Shown here: piece by piece, positions 23,454 through 34,038 of the stretch
How positions within the stretch are numbered: position 1 is the stretch's first letter
Layout of the letters: each line of letters begins with the position of its first letter
Origin: Isoetes taiwanensis
Taxonomy: Eukaryota > Streptophyta > Lycopodiopsida > Isoetales > Isoetaceae
Assembly (NCBI GenBank): GCA_021234155.1
Contig: JAJEKV010000062.1
Coordinates: 3,257,305-3,321,304 of the forward strand
DNA length: 64,000 nt
Direction of reading: 5' to 3'
The notes under the pieces: generated by a model
Seen by the model: only the letters and a program-made list of their open reading frames with translations
Told to the model about the DNA's origin: nothing
Databases searched by the model: none
Position numbers and translations under genes: made by a program

Positions 23454-24465
23454 CTAGAATGGGACTCGCATGAAACCAACAAACCGCCCGACTTAGACTT
23501 GCTTCTCATTCATCTCAGCAGATTTTCTACAATGGTGGATAGTGGGTAGCCGCACACATGCGAACTACCCATAAAAAATAAAGGGAAAATCCAATTATAT
23601 CATTTGGACCCCAACAAAATACAATGCTAATAGAGATCAAGTGTACTGTAAAAGCTTATCACCGGGGATTAAAAACCCGCCCTTTTCTCGGTTTTCGAGG
23701 AAAAACCCTAGTGATAAGTCTTCAAGTAAGGGCTTGGACAAACGTAAAGGCATAAAAATCGCTCCCAAATCCCACGAATGGAAAAGTCGAAAACAGATGC
23801 CGCCGCTAACCTTGTACACATTACATCACCAACAAAACAACAAGACAAAACAAACCTCCCAGAGTGGAGGGGTTGATTACGCCATTGTGCAATAAAAAAA
23901 AATACAATAACAAAGAAGGGGAGGGAGGGTGGGTTCAAAGAGAATAAGGTAATGCGAGAGAAGAGGAAGCCCGATGAGATGTTGATGCGTAAACGCCTAA
24001 AATAGCGAACTCCCAACTGTAATGGGCATGCGCCGCGCATGCATGCAAAACATGCATGCTCGTCCCATTCTAGAATGGCGATCCGATGTCTCGGATCGAT
24101 GGGATTCTAGAATGGAACTCGCATGAAACCAACAAACCGCCCGAATACCAAAGGACTTCCTTACAAACTAGGATCGAGGACGAAGGTCACAGGACGAAGG
24201 CTAAAGGCCGAAAAAGGACAGCAAGAAAGAAACGCCAAATTGGCCAAACCAAGCAGGAAGAAGCCCCTCCCCTGCCTGGGAAACAATTCAAAGAGAATAA
24301 GGTACTGCTGAGAGAAGAGGAAGCGCCGATGAGATGTTGATGCAGAAACGCGCCTAAAATAGCGAACTCCCAACCAGAATGGGCATGCGCCGCCCGCATG
24401 CATGCAAAACATGCATGCTCGTCCCATTCTAGAATGGCGATCCGATGTCTCGGATCGATGGGATT
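23454..24465. mobile_element. Inserted block in two tandem units
   Basis: Unit 1 (23454-24106) and unit 2 (24107-24465) both begin CTAGAATGG(g/a)ACTCGCATGA and end GGATCGATGGGATT. They share ~350 bp at their ends; unit 1 has ~300 extra bases inside. The ends carry palindromes: CCATTCTAGAATGG and CGATCCGA-TGTC-TCGGATCG. ATT stands before unit 1 and at the end of each unit. The surrounding 61-bp array continues cleanly on both sides, which shows insertion. The type is unknown. Confidence 0.6.
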
Positions 24466-24770
24466 GTAGGAAAGAATACATGAATTACGACATGTGTAAT
24501 ACTTCTATTGTCACATGTCTTTATAGAAGTAGGAAAGAATACCTGATTCTCTACATGTCGTATGCTTCCATGTCACATGTCTTTATAGTAGTAGGACAGA
24601 GTACTTTATTTGCTAAGGCATTGTAGGAAAGAATACATGAATTACGACATGTGTAATAGTTCTATTGTCACATGTCTTTATAGAAGTAGGAAAGAATACT
24701 TGATTCTCTACATGTCCTATCCTTCCATATCACAGGTCTTTATAGTGGTAGGACAGAGTACTTGATTTGC
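24466..24770. repeat. ~61-bp tandem array, right part
   Basis: About five units of the array seen at 23290-23453, with the same GTAGGAAAGAATAC and CACATGTCTTTATAG landmarks. Confidence 0.75.
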
Positions 24771-24849
24771 TACATGTGATGCACGTGCACGATCACATGT
24801 CTAGTATTCCATGTAAGACAAGTTACTTCAACTACTTCAATTACTTAAC

Positions 24850-25350
24850 ACCTATTTTTGCATAACAAAACCATCAAGAATTTGATTTGTATTCCTTGAG
24901 GGGGTGCAGGATTGCTGCAACAAATCCCTAAGCATTAATGTCATAGGACCACGCAAAATCCTAACAATATCCTAACATTTTGGATATTGTTAGAGAAAGA
25001 CCATTAAACCACGCCTACATTTTTGCATAACAAACCATTGAGAATTGTGAGATGTATTTCTTTATGGAGGAAAGGACCATTGCAACAAATCCCCAAGCAT
25101 TAAAATGGCAAGACCATGCAATATCCCAACATTATTCCCCCATTTTGGACATCGTTAGTGGAACACCATTAAACCGTTCCTACATCTTGGTATAATTTAG
25201 ACCATTAAGAATTTGAGATGTAATTGTTTATGGGGAATAGGACCATTGCAACAAATCCCCAAGCATTATAAAATGGCAAGACTACGCAATATCCTAACAT
25301 TATCCCCCCATTTTGGATATCATTAGTGGAACACCATTAAACCATGCCTA
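24850..25350. repeat. ~166-bp tandem repeat, about three copies
   Basis: GCAACAAATCCC recurs at 24917, 25082 and 25248 (spacing 165 and 166). Each is followed by AAGCATTA, CCTAACATT/CCCAACATT, TTTTGGA(t/c)AT and ACCATTAAACC. No coding content. Confidence 0.8.
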
Positions 25351-25450
25351 CATCTAGTTGGTACTAAGGTTCGCTATAGACGATCCAATAGTTATCCACG
25401 TCATCCAATGGTTTTAATTGTATCTAATTTATCTTATCCAATGGTTCTTT

Positions 25451-25695
25451 CTAAGAATGCAATGGTTCTTTGAAAAACAAGATAACTTATTGCACTTAGA
25501 CGATTTGCACTAAGAATCCAATGGTTCTTTGAAAAACAAGATAACTTATTGCACTTAGACGATTTGCACTAAGAATCCAATGGTTCTTTGAAAAACAAGA
25601 TAACTTATTGCACTTAGACGATTTGCACTAAGAATCCAATGGTTCTTTGAAAAACAAGATAACTTATTGCACTTAGACGATTTGCACTAAGAATT
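25451..25695. repeat. 59-bp tandem repeat, four near-identical copies
   Basis: CAATGGTTCTTTGAAAAACA starts at 25460, 25519, 25578 and 25637, a period of exactly 59 bp. The copies appear identical except for the left edge of the first, so the expansion is recent. Confidence 0.95.
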
Positions 25696-25942
25696 AGAGA
25701 TGTAATTGTTGGAGCCATCAAGCAAAATACCACAACTAACACCTTAAACCTAAACACAAACTCGGGAAAACCTTGCTCGGGAAAACCTTGCCTCCGAGTC
25801 ATGTGCACGGGGTATCGTGAGCCAAATACGCTCCAACATGCCAAGTTCTCCAACATGCCAATGTGGGTCAGGCATGGCACCTAGGCTCAAGCATGCCATC
25901 TAGGCACTCCGAGTGGGGATATGGCACGTACCCTATGCCTTG

Positions 25943-28900
25943 CCAGGTTATTGTAGGGTTTGTGTTATGGAAGTCGGGCTTTGGTCCGTTGCACTTGGGA
26001 CATGGTCGAGCAGCTGCTTTTGAAAACATGAGGCAATAGAAATTGCAAGAATGGGGTTTGGATTTATTCTCCTCCTAGTTTTGCAATTAAAAGTGTAGAG
26101 CGCCTTATGCAGTAGCAAAATTGTTTGGGGTCACTCGGATTGGCGACTAGATCGAAACTCTGTTATTTCAGTTCTCATGGCTCCCCATGCATGTTTAGAA
26201 ATGGTCCACTTAGTTATCAAAGAAGTCGACCACGTTTTGGCCTCCAAAACGTAAACCTTGTGCATTGCTAGGTTATTGTAGGGCTTACGTTATGGAGGTC
26301 GAGTTTTATTCAGTTGCACTTGAGACATGGTCGAGAAGCTGCAGTTGAAAACAAGAAGCAATAGAAACCCATTTAAATGGGGTTTGGATTTACCGAGGCA
26401 AAAAGCTTTTCCTACCAGTGCTCCTCCCGAGGGCAAATGCCAATATCTCCCTTCCCTAACCCGGGTTTCCTATCCCACCGCTGAATTCTCCATTCAAACA
26501 ACTTGCTTCGAAAGCAGTTCAAAAATTCAAGATCCGTCCGAGAACATATCAAACCGCAGTGTCCTCGCAATGAATCGTAGAAACCCAAGTGTTTTGTCGT
26601 TCGGGCCGTACAAAGGCTCCGGAATGGAGATTTGACTTCGCCACGTCGTCCGAAACAGCGAAATTACACCTAGGGACCAAGTTACACGATCATTTTTTGC
26701 AGCAAAAGAAACACGAACCCTCTACATGGCAGTATTCTGCACCCTCCGCTAAATCCAATTCACTACGAACGTGTTGGACATGAGCTACTTTGGCGCTTCC
26801 TGGAGCAGGGGTGGTCTCCTGCCCACGAAACTTGGTCTCCAGGGTAATGTCGATGTTTCGAGTCCGCTGGCGTGAGTCGATCACAGCCCCGAGGTGGGAG
26901 AGTTGCCCGCCCGCGGGCCGTGGACCTTCCAGAGAGGACCTTTGGATCGAACTGCTTCTGGGAGGTTTTAGGGCTCCGTCTTCTGGCGTCAATGCCCTCC
27001 CACTACCTCATGACATTGTGCAAGATCCTGGTCCAATCTGACTAGGGTATGGACTCCAAAACGTAAACCCTGTGCCTTGCCAGGTTATTGTAAGGTTTAC
27101 GTTATAGAGGTCGAATTTTATTCAGTTGCACTTGAGACATGGTCGAAGTCGGAGTTGAAAACAAGAAGCAATAGAAACCTAATTTTAAATGGGCTTTGGA
27201 TTTACCGAGGCAAGCTTTCCTACCAGCTCCTCGGAGGGCAAATGCCAATGCTCTCCCTTCCCGAACCCGTTTCCTATCCCAATCGCCGTTGAATCCACGC
27301 TTCAAGTAACTTGCTTCGAAAGGTTCAAAAAATTCAAGATCCGTCCCGACAACATATCAAACCGCAAAAGTGTCCCCGCAATGACCGCGGTAGAAACCCA
27401 AGTGTTTTGTCGCTCGGGCAAAGTACAAAGGCTCTTAATGGAGAGTTGACTTTGCCATGTCGTCCAAACAAATGAATTACCCTAGGGACCAAGTTATATG
27501 GTCATTTTTGTAGCAAAAGAAACACGAACCCTCTACATGGCAAGATTCTCGCACCCTCGCTAAGGCCAATTCACTACTTAACGTGTTGGACATGATCCAC
27601 TTTGGCGCTTCCCTCGAGCAGGGGTGGTCTTCGCCCCACTAAACTTGGTCTCCGTGGTAATGTCGATGTTTCGAGTCCGCTGGTAGAGTCGATCACGCCC
27701 GGGTGGGAGAGTTGCCCGCTTAGGGCCGTGGGACCTTCCGAGAGGACCTTTGGGTCGAACCGCTCGAAGGTTTTAGGGCTCCATCTTCAAGGCCAACGCC
27801 CCCCACTACCTCATGACGTTGTGCAAGATCCTGGTCCAATCCGACTAGGGTATGGCCTCCAAAACGTAAACCCCGTGCCTTGCCGATTATTGTAGGGTTT
27901 ACGCTATGGAGGTCGGGCTTTGGTCCGCTGCACTTGGGACATGGTCGAGCAGCCGCTGCGTTTGAAAACACGAGGCAGAGAAACCGCCGTAATGGGGTTT
28001 GGATTTAATCTCCTCCTAGTTTTGCAATTAAAAGTCTAGAGCCTTTTATGCAAGAGTAGCAAAATTGTTTGGGATCACTTGGGTTCGCCAATAGATCGAA
28101 ACTCTGTTATTTTAGTTATCATGGCTCCCCATGCATGTTTAGAAATGGTCAACCTAGTTATCAAAGAAGTCGACCACGTTTTGGCATCCAAAACGAAAAA
28201 CCTATGCTGCTAGGTTATTGTAGGGTTTACGCTATGGAGGTCGAAGTTTTATTCAGCTTGCACTTGAGACATGGTCAAGAAGCCGCAGCTGAAAACAAGA
28301 AGCAATAGAAACCTAATTTGACGAAATGGGGTTTGGATTTATCCTCCTCCCAGTGTCACAATTAGAAGTCAAGAACACATTTTGTAGTAGCAAATTTTTT
28401 TGGAATGGTTCGGGATCGCCAATAGATCCAAAGTCTGTTATTTCAGTTGCCAAGGCTCCGCATGCATGTTCGAAAGAGGTATACCAGGTCCCAAGTGCAA
28501 CTGACCACGTTTTGGCCTCCACAATGTAAACCCTACAATAACCTGGCAAGGCACAGGGTTTGCGTTTTGGAGGCCATACCCTAGCCAGATTGGACCAGGA
28601 TCTTGCACAATGTCATGAGGTAGTGGGAGGGCGTTGACACCAGAAGACGGAGCCATAAAACCTTCCAGAAGCAGTTCGACCCAAAGATCCTCTCTGGAAG
28701 GTCCCTGGCCACGGACGGGCAACTCTCCCACCCCGGAACTGTGATCTGACTCTGCCAACAGACTCGAAACATCGACATTATCCTGGAGACCAAGTTTCGT
28801 GGGCAGAAGACCACCCCTGCTCCAGGAAGCGCCAAAGTAGCTCATGTCCAACACATTCATAGTGAATTGGCCTTAGCGGAGGGTGCAGAATACTGCCATG

Positions 28901-29290
28901 TAGAGGGTTCGTGTTTCTTTTACTGCAAAAAATGACCGTGTAACTTGGTCCCTAGGGTAATTTCGCTGTTTCGGACGACATGGCGAAGTCAAATTTCCAT
29001 TCCGGAGCCTTTCTATTGCCCGAACGACAAAACACTTGGGTTTCTACACGGTCGACTGCAGGACACTTTGCGGTTTGATATGTTCTCCCGGACAGATCTT
29101 GAATTTTTTTGAACCTGCTCGAAGCAAGTTACTTGAATGGAGAATTCAACGGTCGGATAGGGAAACCGGGTTCCGGGAAGGGAGGCATTGGCATTTGCCC
29201 TCCCGGAGGAGCACTGGTAGGAAAGCCTCACCTCAAGAAATCCAAAACCCCATTTCGCGGGCTTATTGCTTCTTGTTTTCAATCGATGTT
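25943..29290. repeat. Modular repeat array delimited by six palindromic junctions
   Basis: Two module types alternate. Type A (~270 bp) is at 25974-26240, 27913-28184 and 28241-28515. Type B (~720-755 bp) is at 26299-27052, 27111-27855 and, inverted, 28574-29290. Between modules lies a ~57-bp inverted repeat, CCTCCAAAACGTAAACC ... GGTTTACGTTATGGAGG, at 26241-26298, 27053-27110, 27856-27912, 28185-28240 and 28516-28573; a half copy lies near 25943-25973. Long ORFs here are shadows of the repeat and match nothing known. Confidence 0.8.
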
Positions 29291-29662
29291 TGAGCCACCT
29301 TGGTGGCATGTTTGAGCCACCTTGGCATGTTTGAGCCTAGGTGGCATGTTGGAGTTCACGCAGGTGGCATTTTGAGCCACCTTGGCATGTTTGAGCCTAG
29401 GTGGAATGTTGGAGCCCCATGGCATGTTTGAGCCAGCCTTTGGCATGTTTGAGCCACGTGGCAAGTTTGAGCCTAGGTGGCATGTTGGTGCCTAGGTGGC
29501 ATGTTGGAGCCCAAGTGGCATGTTTGAGCCACCTTGGTATATATGTTTGAGCCGAGTGGCATGTTTGAGCCTCAAGGCATGTTGGAGCCTAGGTGGCATG
29601 TTGGGGAGCCCCACCTTGGCATGTTTGAGCCTAGGTGGCATGTTGGTGCCTAGGTGGGGAAC
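29287..29662. repeat. TTGAGCC/GGCATG minisatellite
   Basis: A degenerate ~20-25-bp unit, roughly TTGAGCCtaGGTGGCATGT, repeats about 15 times. A shorter inverted version (AACATGCCA, CCTAGGCTCAAGCATGCC) lies near 25830-25915, on the far side of the modular array. Reverse-strand ORFs rich in NMPPRLKHA come only from this repeat. Confidence 0.85.
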
Positions 29663-30745
29663 AACTCCCCCAAGCTTTGTCATAGAATTTGGTTATGCAT
29701 TGACGTTGTACAATTTGGTAGTTGAAAACCACTAAACTGATTTTTGGTACCCACTACATGATGGGGTCAAAACAAGTCAAACCCTTGACCTAATGCCTTG
29801 GGGATTACTCCGTGACCAAGAAGGCAAGGGAAAACAATAACATACTACACAAACATAACTATACCCTATCGGGGGACTTATACCACCAACATTCAATACC
29901 TATTGAGAGTTACCACCACAAGTTGACATTAAGCACCTAATGGTAACAAAACCTTCTTTAAGTTCTTAAAGGTCCCCTCGTGATTCTATCCCTTACCAAA
30001 TTCCTCTACCGAAAACTCCGAAGGTAGTTGTATTTCTTGCTTGATTGGCAAAAAAAATCCTAGTCATCATGTCTACACGCCACTACAATTTGCCAATGTC
30101 ATCCAATGAAAAAATCAAAGATGTACATCTTTTCATTTTGGCCTAGTGAGAACTTGACCTTGCTGACTTGGCATGCCATGTCACTAGTCACATGTGGCAT
30201 GTTATGATAAGAAATAATTTTATACACTTTTGGTAGTAAATGACTAGGTTAATCTTTGTACAAAGGGGTTTTCTAGGTCAAAAAATAGGAAATGGGACAA
30301 TTTAGTCGAGCAGATCAAAAGGAGATGACAAAGTGATGGCAGAAATGGGAAAATGGAGTAAAAAACCATAAATCAATGAATATAATGGAGAACTCAATTA
30401 ATGGTTTGGTTACACGTGAAAAAGAAAATAATAGTTTTATGCAACGCATGATAAAGCTGCATTATATAGAACGGTGGAGAAGAACGACCCAAAATATGTT
30501 ATGCAGTCTTTCGTTTCAGCCCTCCTTGGAAGGATGTTCACCTATACTCTGGTCAATCTTAGGGTATGAAGGTTCAGAAGCCACCAACTTAGATGGTTGG
30601 AGCCTTCATATCCTCCTTGCCATAGGTTTAAGCCCAAATAAAGTTGGCTTCAAATAGATAATAATGTTACAATAAGAAGGCTGGAGTGCCTACAACAACT
30701 CAACTGAAAACCATATTTTGTCAAAGCTATTTTGATTGAAAGAGA
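29663..30745. other. Non-coding stretch
   Basis: No recognised gene or repeat. The ORF at 30376-30657 has no known motif. Confidence 0.4.
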
Positions 30746-30868
30746 GAAGCAATTAAACCATATGCCAAGGAATTAAACCATATGCGAAGGAATAAAACAT
30801 GTTGAGGAAAAAAATGAGAAGCAATTAAACCATATGCGAAGGAATAAAACATGTTGAGGAAAAAAATG
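30746..30868. repeat. Tandem duplication around ATTAAACCATATGCGAAGGA
   Basis: The block GAAGCAATTAAACCATATG...GAATAAAACATGTTGAGG is present twice in tandem, with an extra partial CATATGCCAAGGAATTAAAC at the left. Confidence 0.85.
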
Positions 30869-31330
30869 GTCTTCTTTCTGGTGTGGTAAAACGATATAAC
30901 ATCCAACGGCTAAGATTAATAAGATGAATGGCCAAGATTGCGATCCTAGTCCTTTGTTCTTATTGGCTCTGGAATTGACGGCCAAGATTAACAGCAAATC
31001 ATCCCATTCTTCCCGCCTTGCCGACTTGCCGCCTTTGCCATGGCGCCTCTTGTCGTTCTTTCTGTCCTGCCTTTGCCGACTTGCTGCCTTTGCTTCTTGC
31101 CGCCTCTTGCTGCTTTTGCATTCCGACTTTCACTGGCATGCTTGCAGATCTCCTCTGATAATACCCTTTTCTTTCTGGTTTCTTTGTTCAGTTTCAAGCT
31201 TTATGACAAAAGCCGGTGATGCCTCTTTTCCCTACATCCGTCATTGAAAGCCCTCTTTTCGCTGTCGATGCCTCCATCTTCTCCTCCATCTTCTCCTCAA
31301 ATCACTCTGCTTTCCTCCTTCATTCTACAT

Positions 31331-31427
31331 GAATCTGAGCTCTGATCAATCCCAGATGGGCGAGGGCGAGGATGAGGTCGCATTGGTGGCTATGTAGCGT
31401 GCTCTCGATTTTCCATCGTGGAAGTAA
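31331..31427 (+). pseudogene. Possible captured first exon with GTAAGT donor
   Basis: After a pyrimidine-rich, leader-like stretch (31020-31330), ATG at 31331 reads NLSSDQSQMGEGEDEVALVA, then a stop, then RALDFPSWK up to a consensus GTAAGT donor at ~31426. A TTTGCAG acceptor precedes ATGGCTGCCTTGCGACTT at ~31651. This looks like a fragment of a host gene carried by the TIR element. The protein was not recognised, and the stop shows it is not functional as read. Confidence 0.25.
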
Positions 31428-31870
31428 GTTATGGGATTTACCATACATAAGGATATTTTGAATCAAGGGTGCTTCCGCTAGACAAGCCTTTGATTTGTGC
31501 AATTAAGAAATACTGTTGTTTGAATAAATCCTTGGATGTTTTCATGCTTGTGAGGTAAACGTTGCGTTTTCTTTAAGCATATGAGCTTTCAGGTCTTTGG
31601 TTATTGTGGTATAGCAAGATCTGATCCATTTTGTGATGGTGTTTGCAGAGCAATGGCTGCCTTGCGACTTGTGCGCCTTGCTATGGTACTTAAATCATCG
31701 GGTAACCAACACTTACTGTTCTTACGATCAGTAGTTCACCGGGTAATGATGCATCTCCAAAATTTTGCATGGCCAAGAACAACATAAATCTCTTTTCCAT
31801 TTCGACCCTTTTCAACGATGGAGTTACAGATTTAAGGTCATCTAAGGCAGATAAGTCTCTCTTTACCTTG

Positions 31871-31890
31871 TTTTTTTTTTTTTTTTTTTT
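31871..31890. repeat. T20 homopolymer followed by CTGTAG
   Basis: A run of twenty T followed by CTGTAG. It could be a polypyrimidine tract with acceptor of the gene-like fragment upstream, or the poly(A) scar of an inverted insertion. 31891-32900 is AT-rich with no gene. Confidence 0.6.
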
Positions 31891-33206
31891 CTGTAGCCCT
31901 TCCGGAACATACATGAATCATTCTTTTCTTTTGCCTTTTTCCCCAGATCTCTTCAGGACTATCGCGGTTGCTAGCATTTTAAGCTACACTCAGATCTACA
32001 AATAACCCCGTTTAGACTGGATCACCTGCCAACCGGGGTAAATATTTGAAAAGCTGCATGCAAAATAATTGAAAAGCTGTACAAGACTTCCAAATTTAGA
32101 GATGCTGGATTATCATAACCAACAATAACATTCTCGCAAAAGTAGCGCATCCCGCCTAAGCTATTCAACATTATGAAGCTGTACCGTAAAAGAATGTTTC
32201 CTCTAGTTTCACAATGTAATATTCAAACTATTACAGAATAATAGAATACATAAAAAATAAATTGTACCTTTTAATGCACGTTCATTTAATTGTACCACTG
32301 AAAGTACATTAATGCAATGTGTTAGTAGTTTACTTAAGAATAGAATAGAAACTTGAAAACTAGATTTGGTTGCAGTAAAAAAAATATCATGCCTAAAATG
32401 GAATTGTTTGGGTTCGATTCCCGAAAGGCTTTATTAAAATATGAATATAATTTGTGGTTATTATTATTTTTTTACCAGTATTGTTTTTATAATATTTTTT
32501 TTAATTTAAAACTACGTGTTGTTTTGTAAATTGAAAGAGGCCATGGGTGGTTTTTTATTTTCTTGGCAAAAACAACACTTAAACGTGTGCATTATTGAGA
32601 AAAACAACATTTGAAACATCACTTCTTTGCATCTCTATGTGTTGATATCTATGTGTTTATTTAAAAAGTAAGACACATGTCAATATTTTATTAGTTACAA
32701 GGCACATTGGAAACAATACCTCGTTTTTCCTATATGTTATAATAATGCTTTTTTACATGTCCTTATTTTAAAAAATCAATACTTAATAGCATAAAAAACA
32801 ATAGCAAGATTTCAGTAACACATATAGTACTTTGTTATAACATGTAACTATTTTTAAAAACAATCTTATTTTCATGTTGTAATTTAGTTTTTCACGTGTG
32901 GTAATATCGAGACCTACATATGTAATTCTGAAAATAAACAACGCATGGTTCCACTAAAAACAACAATGAAGAAAAAAAAAAATACACGTTGACAAAAAAT
33001 CACAAAAACTATGTCAATTTTGTCTACGCGTGGATTTTTCTGCCAAAAGACCACCGTGGGAAAGTTTTGCCAAAAACCACTGTCCCTTTGTGCAAATCCG
33101 GATAAACGGGCCACGTGGACTTTTGGGGCCATTTTGGTGTTGTTTTTGGCATAAAACAACACTTCCGTACAACTAAAAAACAACTGTAGACCAAAAATTG
33201 GGGTCA

Positions 33207-34038
33207 GTGTGATGTTTCTTCTCGGGGTGTTGCTCTCCAGGAACTCCCTTTCATGCCCCCCGTCATGGTTCCCCAGAACTCTGTTCAGCCTCAACACGCA
33301 ATTCCACAACGCGCTCACATCTGGTGCACTATTTGTAAATATCAAGGCAATGAATGCAACTCCTCCAATGGACCTCCTCATTGTAAAAGATGCAATATGT
33401 GGAATCACGCCACGGAAGAATGCACTCGTTCTCATCCTACACCTTTTCGCAATAAAATGGTCTTTCAAGTTCAGACCACCCCTCAACAACAGCAGTCATA
33501 TCAGCCTCAGCAATATCCAACTCAACAACAGCCGCAGTATCAACAACAACAGTCATATCAGCCTCAGCAATATCCAACTCAACAACAGCCGCAGTATCAA
33601 CAACAGCAGCAATCTCAACAGCCACGGAGACAAGGCAACCGTCCTCCCTTTGATCCTTCAAAGGCTCAATGTTATCATTGTCATGAATGGGGTCACACCA
33701 CCACGGCGTGTCCTCAACTTCCTCAAGTTCAAGTTCAACTTCGTGTTCCAATCAACCGCTTCGTCCGCCTCTCCGCGGCTTATCAACTCGGGTGGCCAAC
33801 GGGAAACAGGGCCCTCGTCCCCGCTTTTGCGGAAGCCTCCTCGGCCGCCTCAACAACAAATGACCTCACCAAGCCAAGTCTTACTTCCAATCCTATGGAT
33901 CAACAAGCTCGAGGAAATTTATCGGGCTCTCAACCCTCCCTGTCCAACAAATCCAACCGGGTTGGTCTTGTCTCATCGCCACACACGGGCTTCCCGCCCT
34001 TTGACCATCATTCCTCATGACACGCCACCGCTTTTGCT
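33207..34038 (+). pseudogene. Gypsy gag, C-terminal part with zinc knuckles
   Basis: Main frame from about 33208, with an internal Met at 33253. Cys/His pairs come first (WCTICKYQG, CKRCNMWNHATEEC), then a Gln/Tyr-rich repeat, then a CCHC knuckle CYHCHEWGHTTTAC. The knuckles bind genomic RNA. The Gln-rich part is a 57-bp DNA repeat (CAGTCATATCAGCCTCAGCA at 33493 and 33550). After the knuckle a Ser/Pro-rich tail runs to a stop near 34020, just before the protease frame. It joins the gag part at 21974 once the TIR element is removed, but with a one-base frame difference. Confidence 0.85.

Larger units (their letters stand above)
23102..33203. mobile_element. 10.1-kb TIR element inside gypsy gag
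   Basis: Ends are inverted: the left reads CCCCGGTTTTTGGTCCACTG, and the right, reversed, CCCCAATTTTTGGTCTACAG, with 17 of 20 bases matching. TCA flanks both ends (23099-23101 and 33204-33206), a 3-bp target duplication. Both sides are gag of the same gypsy element, which confirms insertion. No transposase was recognised, so it looks non-autonomous. The interior is mainly tandem arrays and palindromic modules, with further insertions. The right 700 bp carry many AACAAC-type motifs that may be subterminal repeats. The superfamily is uncertain; a 3-bp duplication fits PIF/Harbinger or CACTA, but the termini are not typical of CACTA. Confidence 0.65.

Noticed and set aside
23454-24465. Helitron
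   Set aside because: Hairpins near the end suggested it, but there is no TC start, no CTRR end and no A/T insertion site.
26327-28860. Several 80-140-codon ORFs
   Set aside because: They recur because modules A and B recur, on either strand, and carry no known motif.
32400-32440. tRNA gene, from the GGTTCGATTCC B-box-like word
   Set aside because: No A box, no acceptor stem and no anticodon arm around it. A similar word near 6656 also fails.
33437-33751. Minus-strand ORF rich in Val/Ala/Asp
   Set aside because: It is the antisense shadow of the Gln-rich repeat in gypsy gag.
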